Shown: positions 22,853 through 32,395 of the stretch, one piece after another | How positions within the stretch are numbered: the stretch's first letter is position 1 | How the letters are laid out: each line of letters opens with the position of its first letter | DNA from: Dyadobacter sp. SG02 | Lineage (GTDB): Bacteria; Bacteroidota; Bacteroidia; Cytophagales; Spirosomataceae | NCBI RefSeq assembly: GCF_900109045.1 | Contig: NZ_FNYL01000003.1 | Location: 310,001 to 374,000, forward strand | Direction of reading: 5' to 3' | Length of the DNA stretch: 64,000 bases | Translations under genes and position numbers: made by a program | The notes under the pieces: generated by a model | Told to the model about the DNA's origin: nothing | Database searches by the model: none | Seen by the model: only the letters and a program-made list of their open reading frames with translations

Positions 22853-24085
22853 TTGAATAAAAGGAAAATCATCAACGATCCGGTATACGGGTTCATTTCT
22901 ATCGCGTCGGATCTGCTCTACGATCTGGTCGACCATCCTTACTTTCAGCGGCTCAGGCGGATCAGGCAGCTTGGCCTGGCCGATATCGTTTATCCGGGTG
23001 CATTGCATACCCGTTTTCACCACGCGCTCGGCGCAATGCACCTCATGAGTCAGGCATTGCGGACGTTGCAGGAGAAGGGGCATATGATCTGGGAGCCGGA
23101 ATCGGAAGGCGCACAGGCGGCTATTCTTCTGCACGATCTCGGCCACGGGCCGTTTTCCCATGTGCTGGAAAGCGTCGTTATACCCGGGGTGCCGCACGAG
23201 GCGATTACGCTGACGATGATGAAGGATCTCAACCGCCAGTTGAATGGCCGGCTCGATATTGCGATCCAGATGTTCGAAGGAACTTACCCGCGCAAGTTTT
23301 ACCACCAGATGATTTCCAGTCAGCTGGATATGGACCGGATGGATTACCTGAACCGCGACAGTTTCTACACCGGCGTGATCGAAGGTTCTATCGGTGCCGA
23401 CAGGCTGATCAAAATGCTGGATATCAGCCATGACCAGCTGGTGGTGGAGGAAAAAGGGCTTTTGAGTATCGAAAACTTCCTGCATGCACGCAGGCTCATG
23501 TACTGGCAGGTGTACCTGCATAAGACGCTCCTGAGCGCGCAGGCGATGCTCACGCAGATCATGTACCGCGCCCGCGAGCTGGCGGCGGCAGGCGAGCAGC
23601 TTTTCGCGACGCCCGATTTTGCATTGTTCCTCAATAACCGTTTTACGCTCGCGGATTTCGATAACAATCCCGATTTACTGGCCGCATTCAACGGATTGGA
23701 CGATAACGACGTATGGGCATCTGTGAAAGGATGGAAAAGTCACAAGGACCCTGTTTTATCGACGTTATGCCAGATGCTCCTGGACAGAAACCTGTTCAAA
23801 ATCAGTTTTTTCGACGAGCCGCCCGGTGAAGATGTATTGGCGCCACTGCGTGAGCGGCTGACGGCACGGGGCATTTCTGAAACGGATATGCAGTATTTCC
23901 TGATCACCGGCGAAACCACCAATTTGTCCTATGCCAAGGAGCAGGACCCGATCCGCGTGAAAATGAAAAAAGGGAATTTGCTGGATATCGCCGATGCGTC
24001 GGACATTCCGACCATCGAAGCCTTGACTAAGATTGTACGCAAGTACTATGTATGTTGGGGTAAAAATGTATCTTTGCGTGGTTAA
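22853..24085 (+). CDS. HD domain phosphohydrolase
   Basis: This 410-residue cytoplasmic protein belongs to the dGTPase-like HD superfamily. Counting from TTG 22853, the metal ligands are in HTRFHH (52-57) and LLHDLGHGPFSH, with H94-D95 as the HD pair. These enzymes hydrolyse nucleoside triphosphates or phosphoesters; the substrate here is not known. The start is chosen at TTG because it gives MNKRKIINDPVYGF, the usual opening of this Bacteroidota family, and because a promoter-like sequence occupies the upstream extension from ATG 22787. The end of the gene contains a TATCTTTG box that may drive the lipid A operon. Confidence 0.85.
   Translation: MNKRKIINDPVYGFISIASDLLYDLVDHPYFQRLRRIRQLGLADIVYPGALHTRFHHALGAMHLMSQALRTLQEKGHMIWEPESEGAQAAILLHDLGHGPFSHVLESVVIPGVPHEAITLTMMKDLNRQLNGRLDIAIQMFEGTYPRKFYHQMISSQLDMDRMDYLNRDSFYTGVIEGSIGADRLIKMLDISHDQLVVEEKGLLSIENFLHARRLMYWQVYLHKTLLSAQAMLTQIMYRARELAAAGEQLFATPDFALFLNNRFTLADFDNNPDLLAAFNGLDDNDVWASVKGWKSHKDPVLSTLCQMLLDRNLFKISFFDEPPGEDVLAPLRERLTARGISETDMQYFLITGETTNLSYAKEQDPIRVKMKKGNLLDIADASDIPTIEALTKIVRKYYVCWGKNVSLRG
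24069..24076 (+). promoter_or_regulatory. Candidate -7 box for the lpx operon
   Basis: TATCTTTG, a full match to TAnnTTTG, lies in the last codons of the HD gene, 90 bp before lpxD. No well-spaced TTTG -33 box is visible, so only half of the promoter consensus is met. Confidence 0.4.
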
Positions 24086-24165
24086 TCAGGACCCTAAAAA
24101 GAAGGCAGAATTAATAATTTTTACGACGTACTCGAATACTATTACCCGAAATTAGCCGATAAAAT

Positions 24166-25206
24166 ATGGAATTTACTGTCAGCGAGATTGCTCAGATGCT
24201 GAATGGAACTGTTGTTGGAAATGATCAGATTACAATTAATTCGGCTGCAAAAATTGAAGAGGGCTTGCCGGGTTGTATATCTTTTCTGGCCAATAGCAAA
24301 TATGAGCATTATATCTACTCCACACAGTCTTCGGCAGTAATTGTCAATAAAGATTTTACTCCCAAAAAAGATATTTCTGCGACGTTGATCTACGTCGATA
24401 ATGCTTACACCGCCTTCACGATCCTGCTGGAAGAATACCAGAAACGCCTCGCCGGCCGCAAGTTGGGCGTAGAGCAGCCGAGTTTCATCGGCGAAAACAG
24501 CCGGACGGGGGAGGATTGCTACCGCGGCGCTTTTTCCTATATTGGAAAGAATTGCGTGATCGGGAAAGAAGTGAAGATATACCCGCAGGCCTGGCTGGGC
24601 GACGGGGTTGAGGTAGGCGATTATTCGGTGATCCATCCCGGCGTTAAAATCTATGACAATACGGTGATCGGCAAGAATGTGACGATTTTCGCGAACACGG
24701 TGATCGGCGGCGATGGCTTCGGTTTCGCTCCGCAGGCCGACGGCAGCTATAAAACGATCCCGCAGCTCGGAAATGTGATCATAGAGGACAATGTGAGCAT
24801 CGGCTCCAATGCGACGATCGATTGCGCGACGATGGGCTCGACCATTATCCGCCAGGGAGCGAAAATAGATAACCTGGTTCAGATCGCACATAATGTAGAG
24901 ATTGGAAAAAATACCGTAATTGCGGCCCAGTCGGGAGTGTCCGGTTCCACCACCGTCGGCGAGCAATGTGTGATCGCAGGGCAGGTTGGTCTGGTAGGGC
25001 ATATTACGGTAGCAAACAATACCAAGATTGGGGCTCAAAGCGGCCTGGGCAAATCCATCAAAAAGGAAGGCCTGTCGCTGTCCGGCTCCCCGGCCAGGGA
25101 CCTGAACGAACATTTACGGTCCATGGCACTGGTGCGCAGGCTGCCTGAGCTGGAAGAACGACTGAAAGACCTGGAACGCAAGCAGGAAACGTCTGATTTT
25201 CAGTAA
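24166..25206 (+). CDS. lpxD: UDP-3-O-acylglucosamine N-acyltransferase LpxD
   Basis: The 346-residue enzyme adds the second acyl chain, from acyl-ACP, to UDP-3-O-acylglucosamine in the third step of lipid A synthesis in the cytoplasm. An N-terminal uridine-binding domain (about 1-100) precedes a left-handed beta-helix of hexapeptide repeats (about 105-310). The signature GGDGFGFAP (181-189) and the catalytic His (H242 in IAHNVEIG) are present. A short helical C-terminus follows. It is the first gene of the lpxD-lpxC/fabZ-lpxA cluster, 41 bp from the next start. Confidence 0.97.
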   Translation: MEFTVSEIAQMLNGTVVGNDQITINSAAKIEEGLPGCISFLANSKYEHYIYSTQSSAVIVNKDFTPKKDISATLIYVDNAYTAFTILLEEYQKRLAGRKLGVEQPSFIGENSRTGEDCYRGAFSYIGKNCVIGKEVKIYPQAWLGDGVEVGDYSVIHPGVKIYDNTVIGKNVTIFANTVIGGDGFGFAPQADGSYKTIPQLGNVIIEDNVSIGSNATIDCATMGSTIIRQGAKIDNLVQIAHNVEIGKNTVIAAQSGVSGSTTVGEQCVIAGQVGLVGHITVANNTKIGAQSGLGKSIKKEGLSLSGSPARDLNEHLRSMALVRRLPELEERLKDLERKQETSDFQ

Positions 25207-25247
25207 ATGGCCCGATCGCACCTTATTTAGAAAAGGAAATAGATATA

Positions 25248-26639
25248 ATGAACGAAAAACAACAAACCATTTCTAAGTCTGTATCCGTAACTGGAGTGGG
25301 TTTACATACCGGTGTTGTCGCTACGATGACATTCGTGCCGGCGCCAGCCAACCACGGGTACAAGTTTCAACGTGTTGATTTACCCGACCAGCCCATTGTT
25401 GATGCGGATGTTGATAATGTAGTGGATCTGTCCCGCGGTACTACCATCGAGCAGAACGGCGCGCGGATCCATACGGTAGAACACACACTTGCCGCCCTGG
25501 TAGGTTTGCAGATCGATAACGTGCTGATCCAGCTCGACGGCCCGGAGCCTCCGATCATGGACGGCAGTTCCATCAAATTCGTGGACGCACTGCTCGACGC
25601 GGGCATTGAAGAACAGAATGCATACCGCAACTATTTCGAAGTTCCGGAATACGTACATTATAAGAATAAAGACAAGGATACCGAACTGGTGGCGCTGCCG
25701 CTTTCGGACTATCGCCTGACGGTGATGGTGGATTACAACTCTACCGTCATCAGCAGCCAGCATGCTTCTTTGAATGATATTACACTTTTCAAAGACGATA
25801 TCGCGTCGTGCCGCACGTTTGTGTTCCTGCACGAGCTGGAAGCATTGTACAAGCAGAACCTCATCAAAGGCGGTGACCTGACGAACGCAATCGTGATCGT
25901 GGACCGCGAGGTGCAGGACGGCGAACTGGATCATCTGTCGCAGTTGCTGAGCAAGCCGAAGGTTAGCGTCGATAAAACGAAGGGCATCCTTAATAATGTA
26001 GACCTGCATTATTCCAATGAAATGGCGCGGCATAAGCTGCTCGACCTCATTGGTGACCTTGCATTGGTTGGAAGGCCTATCAAAGCACAAATCCTGGCGG
26101 CACGTCCCGGCCACGCGGCGAATGTGGCTTTGGCCAAAAAGATTAAAAAGCTGATCAAATCGGGTAAAGGGGATATTCCGCAATACGATCCTAACAAGGC
26201 ACCTGTATTCGATATCAACCAGATAGGCCAGTTGCTGGCGCACCGCTATCCGTTCCAGATGATCGACAAGATCATTGCATTGGACGAAAACAGCGTGGTA
26301 GGGGTGAAGAATGTGACGATCAACGAACAATTTTTTCTCGGACACTTTCCGGGTAACCCGGTAATGCCTGGCGTCTTGCAATTGGAAGCCATGGCGCAGA
26401 CGGGCGGAATCCTGGTACTCTCCAGCGTTCCCGATCCGGACAACTACTGGCCATACCTCATCGGGATCGATGCATGCCGGTTCCGCCGTAATGTTTTCCC
26501 GGGGGATACCGTTATTTTTAAATGTGAATTCACGTCTCCGATGAAGCGGGGGATCGTCAAAATGAGTGGCCGGGGATACGTAGCCGGACAGCTGGTGTGT
26601 GAAGCCGATATGATAGCAAGCCTGGTAAAGAAAAAATGA
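25248..26639 (+). CDS. lpxC-fabZ: Bifunctional LpxC deacetylase / FabZ dehydratase
   Basis: This 463-residue fusion has LpxC in residues 1-305: zinc ligands H79 (in HTVEH), H262 and D266 (HKLLD), and catalytic H289 (RPGHA). It removes the acetyl group from UDP-3-O-acyl-GlcNAc, the committed lipid A step. Residues 320-463 are a FabZ hot-dog domain with H366 in HFPGNPVMPG and E380, which dehydrates 3-hydroxyacyl-ACP. Fusion of the two is characteristic of Bacteroidota and couples acyl supply to lipid A. Its stop overlaps the lpxA start by 4 bases (ATGA). Confidence 0.97.
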   Translation: MNEKQQTISKSVSVTGVGLHTGVVATMTFVPAPANHGYKFQRVDLPDQPIVDADVDNVVDLSRGTTIEQNGARIHTVEHTLAALVGLQIDNVLIQLDGPEPPIMDGSSIKFVDALLDAGIEEQNAYRNYFEVPEYVHYKNKDKDTELVALPLSDYRLTVMVDYNSTVISSQHASLNDITLFKDDIASCRTFVFLHELEALYKQNLIKGGDLTNAIVIVDREVQDGELDHLSQLLSKPKVSVDKTKGILNNVDLHYSNEMARHKLLDLIGDLALVGRPIKAQILAARPGHAANVALAKKIKKLIKSGKGDIPQYDPNKAPVFDINQIGQLLAHRYPFQMIDKIIALDENSVVGVKNVTINEQFFLGHFPGNPVMPGVLQLEAMAQTGGILVLSSVPDPDNYWPYLIGIDACRFRRNVFPGDTVIFKCEFTSPMKRGIVKMSGRGYVAGQLVCEADMIASLVKKK

Positions 26640-27448
26640 CTCAATCATTAGCATATATCCATCCTGACGCTAAGATTGCTCAGAATGTAGAGATTGAACC
26701 CTTTGCAATGATCCATGCCGATGTTGAGATCGGGGAAGGGTCCTGGATAGGGTCACACGCTGTAATCAATTCGGGTGCACGCGTTGGTAAAAACTGCAAG
26801 ATTTATCCCGGCGCCGTCGTTTCGGCCACGCCCCAGGATTTGAAATACAATAATGAGTACACCCTGACTGTGGTCGGTGACAATACGACGATCCGCGAGT
26901 ATGCGACGATCAGCCGTGGTACCGAGGAACACTGGAAAACGGTGGTAGGCTCCGACTGCCTGATTATGGCTTACGCACACGTGGCGCACGATTGCCGCGT
27001 TGGAAACAACGTCATTATCGGTAATAATGTGCAAATGGCAGGCCACGTTCATGTGGGCGACTGGGCCATTGTGAGTGCATTGAGCGCCGTACACCAGTTT
27101 GTGAAGATCGGCATCCATGCATTTGTTTCCGGGGCTTCGCTGGTGCGGAAAGACGTTCCTCCGTTTACAAAAGCGGCGCGCGAGCCTATTTCCTACGTGG
27201 GTATCAATTCAGTGGGTCTGCGGAGAAGAGGCTATACCAATGAGCAAATCATTGAGATCCAGAATATCTATCGTTACGTCTACATGAAGGGCCTCAACAA
27301 TGCGGAAGCATTGCAAAAAATCGAGCTGGAAATGGCACCTTCGGATGAGCGCGACGAAATCATCAATTTTATCCGCAACTCCGAAAGAGGCATTATGAAA
27401 AGCCCGTTCCAGACAAGCGGTGCCAGCGAAACAGAAGCCCAGTCCTGA
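26636..27448 (+). CDS. lpxA: Acyl-ACP:UDP-GlcNAc O-acyltransferase LpxA
   Basis: This 270-residue enzyme carries out the first acylation of UDP-GlcNAc in lipid A synthesis. It has hexapeptide-repeat beta-helix residues 5-185, the catalytic motif AHVAHDC with H118 (equivalent to E. coli H125), GNNVQMAGHVHVG and a helical C-terminal domain. The start ATG overlaps the end of lpxC-fabZ. A bidirectional terminator follows at 27469-27501. Confidence 0.97.
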   Translation: MTQSLAYIHPDAKIAQNVEIEPFAMIHADVEIGEGSWIGSHAVINSGARVGKNCKIYPGAVVSATPQDLKYNNEYTLTVVGDNTTIREYATISRGTEEHWKTVVGSDCLIMAYAHVAHDCRVGNNVIIGNNVQMAGHVHVGDWAIVSALSAVHQFVKIGIHAFVSGASLVRKDVPPFTKAAREPISYVGINSVGLRRRGYTNEQIIEIQNIYRYVYMKGLNNAEALQKIELEMAPSDERDEIINFIRNSERGIMKSPFQTSGASETEAQS

Positions 27449-27468
27449 AAATACATTGACTTATAATG

Positions 27469-27501
27469 AAAAAGCTCCGTGATCATCAGCGGAGCTTTTT
27501 T
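27469..27501. terminator. Bidirectional terminator between lpxA and the MOSC gene
   Basis: An 11-bp stem (AAAAAGCTCCG at 27469-27479 with CGGAGCTTTTT at 27490-27500) has a T-run on both strands. The stop codons of two convergent genes flank it, so it can serve both directions. Confidence 0.9.
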
Positions 27502-27502
27502 G

Positions 27503-28306
27503 CTATTCGTGAACTACCAAAAAGTCGCCCACGCTCAGTTCGCCTGCATCGCGGGCAGTTACATTTTGCCCGAATAGTATCTTGTTACCATTCCGCCGGT
27601 AGCTCGCAAGCGTTTTGAGCGGTTCCGCGCCTTTTTCGGCGGTTTCCGGGTTAATGGTCGTGAGTACGCAGCGTGCGCAGGGTTTCACTACTTCGAAACG
27701 CAAGTTGCCGATGGTAATGTGTTTCCATTGGTCTTCCGCAAATGGTTCGGTGCCGGTGATGACGAAATTGGGTCTGAAACGGCGCATTTCGATGGGTTCG
27801 GCGAGACGGCTATTCAGGTCGTCCAGCGAGGCCTGCGAAATGACGAGGTAAGGGAAGCCATCGGCAAAGCTCACATTCTCATTATGTTGTGCGTAACGCG
27901 GATCGGCTTTGCGCTCGGTCGAATCCGGCATTATCACGAGCCGGAGGTTAAGGCCGAGCTGCCGGGTGAGCCAGGCGTCGGCTTCGTCGGAAACGGTGAG
28001 TGCTTCGGTAATATCGTCCCAGACTTTTACGGTGACGGGCAATGCGGTTACGGGCTGGTAGGGAACGAGCACAAAATCGTCCGGGTTAGCGCGCAGGTAT
28101 ATTTTCAATCCATCTTCCAGTAATGCGACGTCTATCAGCGCCATTTTCAGGTGCGCCCGTTGGGTAATGAACACGTTTTCGTCGTCGATGATCATCCAGC
28201 GGCGATCGTATTGAAGCCCTCTTTCTTCTGTGAATGCTTTGGTGAGCCTGATCCCGCCGAGGGATTTTACGGGGTAAACCCAGATTTCTGACAATGTCAT
28301 GGCCAT
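27503..28306 (-). CDS. MOSC domain protein
   Basis: This 267-residue cytoplasmic protein has a MOSC N-terminal beta-barrel (IWVYPVKSLGGI at 8-19, YDRRWMIID at 33-41) and a C-terminal MOSC domain. C210 and C213 lie in KPCARCVLTTIN; the conserved Cys of this family binds molybdenum cofactor in the YcbX/mARC group, which reduces N-hydroxylated compounds. A YcbX-type ferredoxin domain is absent, so an electron-transfer partner would be separate. The start is 2 bp after the NHL gene stop on the same strand. Confidence 0.9.
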   Translation of the reverse strand: MAMTLSEIWVYPVKSLGGIRLTKAFTEERGLQYDRRWMIIDDENVFITQRAHLKMALIDVALLEDGLKIYLRANPDDFVLVPYQPVTALPVTVKVWDDITEALTVSDEADAWLTRQLGLNLRLVIMPDSTERKADPRYAQHNENVSFADGFPYLVISQASLDDLNSRLAEPIEMRRFRPNFVITGTEPFAEDQWKHITIGNLRFEVVKPCARCVLTTINPETAEKGAEPLKTLASYRRNGNKILFGQNVTARDAGELSVGDFLVVHE

Positions 28307-28308
28307 GG

Positions 28309-29664
28309 TTATTCAATGGTCAGCTTGCGTATACGTTGGTTAGCTGAATCCGTAACAAAAAGATTTCCGTCTTTGTCCAAAGTACATCCCTGCGGATGTT
28401 TAAAAAGCGCATTTTCCCCGGGGCCTTCCTGGTAACCTGCCGTGCCGCCCTTGCCCGCGAGCGTCGTCACGTACCCGTCCGGGTACACGAGGCGAATGCA
28501 ATGGTTCCACAAGTCGTTCACGTAGAGATTCCCCAGTTTATCGATCTGAATATTACACGGTTGATTGAACATCGCCTGACTTGCTTCGCCGTCGCGGTAG
28601 CCGGTTTTGGTGGGCGTTCCGGCAAATGTGGTAACCATGCCGTCCGGCGTGATTTTGCGGATGCAATGGTTATGCTTGTCGGCGATAAAAATGTTGCCGT
28701 TTTCATCGAAGTTGAGGTAAGAAGGCATATAAAACTTTGCCTCCCTTAGTTTTCCATCGGCATAACCGGGCGTGCTGCCGGCGAAAGTAGTCACCTGCCC
28801 GTCTGCCGAAAGCTTTCGGATTACGCCGTTTTCGGTATCACAAATCCAGAGTGTGCCGGTTTTGTCCAGTTTTACACCATAAGGCCGCTTGAATTGGGCT
28901 GTGGCTAGATTACCATCGACCAACCCCGGCCGGTCGGGGTGGCCCGCTACGGTGACGAGCGTGCCGTCGGGCGATATTTTGCGGATAGCATGGTTCTCGT
29001 GATCCGCCACGAAAATAGTACCGTCGGGTGCGAGCTCGATGCCGATCGGAAATTTCATCAATGCCTGGTTGCCTTTACCGTCCTTGAATCCGTTTTGATT
29101 GCCTGCACCCGCCAGGGTGGAAGTGCTGCCGTCGGTTTCAATGCGCCTTACAACGCAGTTGCCGAGATCCGCGGCGAACATAATGCCCTTGTTATCGGTC
29201 GCGATGTTGTACAATGTCCTGAACTCGGATTGTTGCGGCGTACCGTCCTGGTAGCCGCCGTCCTTGCCATCCGCTCCCTTTCCATTGCCCGAGAAGTAGC
29301 TGGTAGTGGCCGTATAGAGGTAGCGGAATGCCGCCGCGGATGTGACTTCTTTGCTATTCACGGTTAAGGTCAGCTTCCCCAGGCCACATTTGGCGGGGAC
29401 AATCGCCGTTATTTCCGTATCGGTTACCGTATTGATGGCCGCTTTCAAACCATTGATTTCAAGTGAAACTTTCGAAACATCACTTCCGAAATGCTTGCCC
29501 TGAATTTTAATAACAGTTCCTTGTTTACCTGAAAGAGGAGAAAAGCTGCTTAATTCGGGCGTTTCATTACCACCGGTAACAGGAGGGCCGGGCGATGGCG
29601 AATCACCGCATGATAGCCAAACCGCCGAAAAAAGTACCAATGCGAATAGGACGAATGCTTTCAC
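28309..29664 (-). CDS. IPT/TIG and NHL-repeat lipoprotein
   Basis: This 451-residue lipoprotein has a signal peptide with lipobox WLSC (Cys about 19), one IPT/TIG immunoglobulin-like domain (about 36-115, SFSPLSGKQGTVIKIQGKHF) and a six-bladed NHL-type beta-propeller (about 140-450), with repeats of the form G..xPxGI...DGTIFVADHENHAIRKI. NHL propellers bind proteins, RNA or ligands; extracellular ones in Bacteroidota are of unknown function. The start overlaps the end of the sugar dehydrogenase-like gene by 4 bases, and the MOSC gene follows after 2 bp. Confidence 0.9.
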   Translation of the reverse strand: MKAFVLFALVLFSAVWLSCGDSPSPGPPVTGGNETPELSSFSPLSGKQGTVIKIQGKHFGSDVSKVSLEINGLKAAINTVTDTEITAIVPAKCGLGKLTLTVNSKEVTSAAAFRYLYTATTSYFSGNGKGADGKDGGYQDGTPQQSEFRTLYNIATDNKGIMFAADLGNCVVRRIETDGSTSTLAGAGNQNGFKDGKGNQALMKFPIGIELAPDGTIFVADHENHAIRKISPDGTLVTVAGHPDRPGLVDGNLATAQFKRPYGVKLDKTGTLWICDTENGVIRKLSADGQVTTFAGSTPGYADGKLREAKFYMPSYLNFDENGNIFIADKHNHCIRKITPDGMVTTFAGTPTKTGYRDGEASQAMFNQPCNIQIDKLGNLYVNDLWNHCIRLVYPDGYVTTLAGKGGTAGYQEGPGENALFKHPQGCTLDKDGNLFVTDSANQRIRKLTIE

Positions 29665-31301
29665 GGGTTAACGATAAATCGGGTGGTAACCTGTTGTTTC
29701 CGAGACTCTACTTGAAGCAAATAAGTGCCCGCCGGAAGTTTGGAAACATCCAGCTCGGTTTTGCCATTCATCTGCCGTTCTTCACGGATCAGCGCACGTC
29801 CGGTAATGTCGGTAACAGTCATTTGTACATTTTGTTGGGTTAATGGCCCTTCGACCTGCATTTTGCCTCGGATCGGGTTCGGATATACGCTGAAAGCATT
29901 GCGCGACGGCTCCATGCCGGTCACCACTTCTTCTTCTTTCTTGGGAAAAGTAATTTCCCATATCTGGCCCTGGCCTTCGAGCACGTACAACTTATGATCG
30001 ACGATCTCCGCATCGGTCGGTTGGACGAAATCGGCGGCAATGCGGTAGGTATTCAATGTATAATCGTCGCCGGCGGTGTTTTTCTTCAAATCCAGCATTA
30101 GTAAGTCCTGCCCGGGGTCCTGCATAGGCCCGTAAGTAGCGGACCCTTCCTGAAAGTTTAGCACAAACCCCTTGCCTTTGTAGTCACCTCCAAAACCTGA
30201 TTTTAGATCAAAAACCAACCCTAATGGCGACCTGTGCGCAGTGAATGTGCCGATAGTTGTGCCGTTTTCGCTGGCATCCATCACCTTTCCGGTGGTGGGG
30301 TCACGGTACATGTCGGCGTCGGGGCCGGCGTTACGGATGGGTTTGCGAAAAGTCAGATTCTTCGGTTTTTGGGGATATTGCTTGTCGTCGTGAAATGCCC
30401 CGATCTGGTAGGCCGTATAATTGCGGTTGATCAGCTTGTCGTCGTCCGGCTTGTATCCTGCAAACTGCATGGGCGTATCATTTCCGCCCATTTCCCAGGG
30501 AAACCCATAATGGGCGCCGGGCCTTATCCAGTTCATTTCCTCGGGATCGTCGCGGTCGCCGGAGTTTTCGACGCTGAACAAGTCGCCATTGGCCGCAAAT
30601 GCGAGACTAAATGCATTGCGCACGCCACGCACGTGTACGTAAGGCGCGAGCGCGGCCGAATCGTTGGGCAGTTGCAGATTTTCGGTATTGGCCGGTATTT
30701 TGAAAATACAGGCAGTCAGCGGCACTTCGCGCAGGCCGGGGTAGCGTCCTTCGTTATCTTTCACCTCACCGTGATCGGTACGTGACCCGCTGGCAATGTA
30801 CATATCTTTGCCGTCGGGCGAAAAGCAAATGGCGCTGAAAGCGTGGTCGAAAAGTGTTTTGGAAGAAGCATGCTCGGCGGTTTTGAATATTTCGGTCCAA
30901 ACGAGCTTGCCAGCGGTCAGTTTGGCCTTCACAGCCTTGCCATAACCCGAAACGCCCTGCGCAATCACCACATTACCGGCCAGGTACACACTGCCGTCAT
31001 GCAATGCAAGACCTTGCAGGTAGTTGATGCCATGGTCCTGCGCCGACGCCAGCCTTTCAATCGTATAGTTTCCCTCGCCGTTGGGCGTGAGGTGGAAGAG
31101 GTCGCCACTCCATGCGATGGTATAAAACGACTTATCGGAAGCATCGTACTCGATCCTGGTTTGCGTGTCGGTGCCTTCGATCCGAAAAAATGGCTTAATG
31201 GCGAGGTCGTCACGCAGTACCCGTGCCGTTTGTGCAGAAAGCGGATTCGCAGCCGCCGACAGGATTGAAATAAAAAGAATGCCCAGGCAAAAGTGTTTCA
31301 T
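29661..31301 (-). CDS. PQQ-type sugar dehydrogenase-like protein with T9SS sorting domain
   Basis: This 546-residue exported protein has a signal peptide (1-24, ending PLSAQ), a glucose/sorbosone dehydrogenase-like beta-propeller (about 40-450, with the YLQGLALHDGSVYLAG and RPGAHYGFPWEMGG patterns) and a C-terminal type IX secretion sorting domain (about 465-546, YPNPIRGKMQ to TRFIVNP). The product is expected to be exported through T9SS and attached to the cell surface or released. The active-site His and metal ligands were not checked. It lies 26 bp after tsaD on the same strand and shares a 4-base overlap with the NHL lipoprotein gene. Confidence 0.88.
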   Translation of the reverse strand: MKHFCLGILFISILSAAANPLSAQTARVLRDDLAIKPFFRIEGTDTQTRIEYDASDKSFYTIAWSGDLFHLTPNGEGNYTIERLASAQDHGINYLQGLALHDGSVYLAGNVVIAQGVSGYGKAVKAKLTAGKLVWTEIFKTAEHASSKTLFDHAFSAICFSPDGKDMYIASGSRTDHGEVKDNEGRYPGLREVPLTACIFKIPANTENLQLPNDSAALAPYVHVRGVRNAFSLAFAANGDLFSVENSGDRDDPEEMNWIRPGAHYGFPWEMGGNDTPMQFAGYKPDDDKLINRNYTAYQIGAFHDDKQYPQKPKNLTFRKPIRNAGPDADMYRDPTTGKVMDASENGTTIGTFTAHRSPLGLVFDLKSGFGGDYKGKGFVLNFQEGSATYGPMQDPGQDLLMLDLKKNTAGDDYTLNTYRIAADFVQPTDAEIVDHKLYVLEGQGQIWEITFPKKEEEVVTGMEPSRNAFSVYPNPIRGKMQVEGPLTQQNVQMTVTDITGRALIREERQMNGKTELDVSKLPAGTYLLQVESRKQQVTTRFIVNP

Positions 31302-31327
31302 ACAATCCGGTTCAGGTTAATACCATT

Positions 31328-32326
31328 TCAAAACTCCATTCTCGCAAGCGGGCTCACCGTCTGGTCGCAGAAATCGCCCGCTTCGAACTTGTAATGCGCC
31401 GCGATCGCGATCATGGCCGCATTATCGGTACAATACTCGAAAGCAGGAATATACACATTCCAACCCAGCTGCCCGCCGAGTTCCTGCAACGATTTGCGTA
31501 ATCCCGAGTTAGCGGAAACGCCGCCGGCGATGGCAATTTCTTTGATACCCGTTTCGCGGGATGCCTTTTTTAGTTTTTTAAGGAGAATATCAATCAATGT
31601 AAACTGAATGCTTGCGCAGATGTCGGCTATATTTTCTTTGATAAATTCCGGGTTTTGGCGGACTTGTTTTTGAAGGAAATACAGAAACGAAGTCTTGATT
31701 CCACTGAAAGAAAAATCCAGCCCGGGTATCTCCGGAAGCGGGAACGGATAGGCTTGCGGATTCCCTTGTGCGGCATATTTGTCGATCAACGGGCCGCCGG
31801 GATAGGGCAGGTCGAGCAGCTTGGCGGTTTTATCAAAAGCCTCTCCCACGGCGTCATCGCGCGTTTCTCCGATGATTTCCATGTCGAGCGGGCCCGTAAC
31901 TTTCACGATCTGCGTATGCCCGCCGCTCACGGTCAGGCAAAGGAAAGGGAATGCCGGTTTGGGGTCGTCGATGAAGTGCGCGAGCACGTGCGCCTGCATG
32001 TGGTTGATCTCGATCAGCGGAACATCCAGCCCGAGCGCCATCGATTTCGCGAACGAGGTGCCTACCAGCAATGCGCCCAGCAAACCCGGTCCCTTGGTAA
32101 AAGCAATGGCATCCAGGTCTTTTTTTGCTATTTTTGCGTCATTCAATGCTTTGTCCACCACAGGCAGAATGTGTTGCTGATGGGCCCGCGAAGCCAGTTC
32201 GGGAACGACGCCGCCGTATTGTGTGTGGATCAGTTGCGTAGCGACAACATTGGAGCGGATATTCCCGTTTGTTATAACGGCTGCGGAGGTTTCGTCGCAC
32301 GACGATTCAATAGCGAGGATATTCAT
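31328..32326 (-). CDS. tsaD: tRNA N6-adenosine threonylcarbamoyltransferase TsaD
   Basis: This 332-residue enzyme of the TsaBDE complex transfers threonylcarbamoyl to A37 of ANN-reading tRNAs. The ASKHA fold shows MNILAIESSCDETSAAV at the start, the metal-binding His pair in NHMQAHVLAH, and GGVSANSGLR near the C-terminus. The start is placed at ATG 32326, because residues before it in the longer frame are not conserved and the enzyme normally opens with the ESSCDET segment. The promoter side faces the divergent tamB-like gene, with only 69 bp between the two starts. Confidence 0.96.
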   Translation of the reverse strand: MNILAIESSCDETSAAVITNGNIRSNVVATQLIHTQYGGVVPELASRAHQQHILPVVDKALNDAKIAKKDLDAIAFTKGPGLLGALLVGTSFAKSMALGLDVPLIEINHMQAHVLAHFIDDPKPAFPFLCLTVSGGHTQIVKVTGPLDMEIIGETRDDAVGEAFDKTAKLLDLPYPGGPLIDKYAAQGNPQAYPFPLPEIPGLDFSFSGIKTSFLYFLQKQVRQNPEFIKENIADICASIQFTLIDILLKKLKKASRETGIKEIAIAGGVSANSGLRKSLQELGGQLGWNVYIPAFEYCTDNAAMIAIAAHYKFEAGDFCDQTVSPLARMEF

Positions 32327-32395
32327 ACTGTGGAAAATATTCGCAAAATTAAGCATTAACAATAAGATAAGCAGTATCCCGCTGCGAAGCTGTAT

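Noticed and set aside
25380..26654. 424-codon minus-strand frame inside lpxC-fabZ
   Set aside because: It is an antisense shadow of a confirmed fusion gene.
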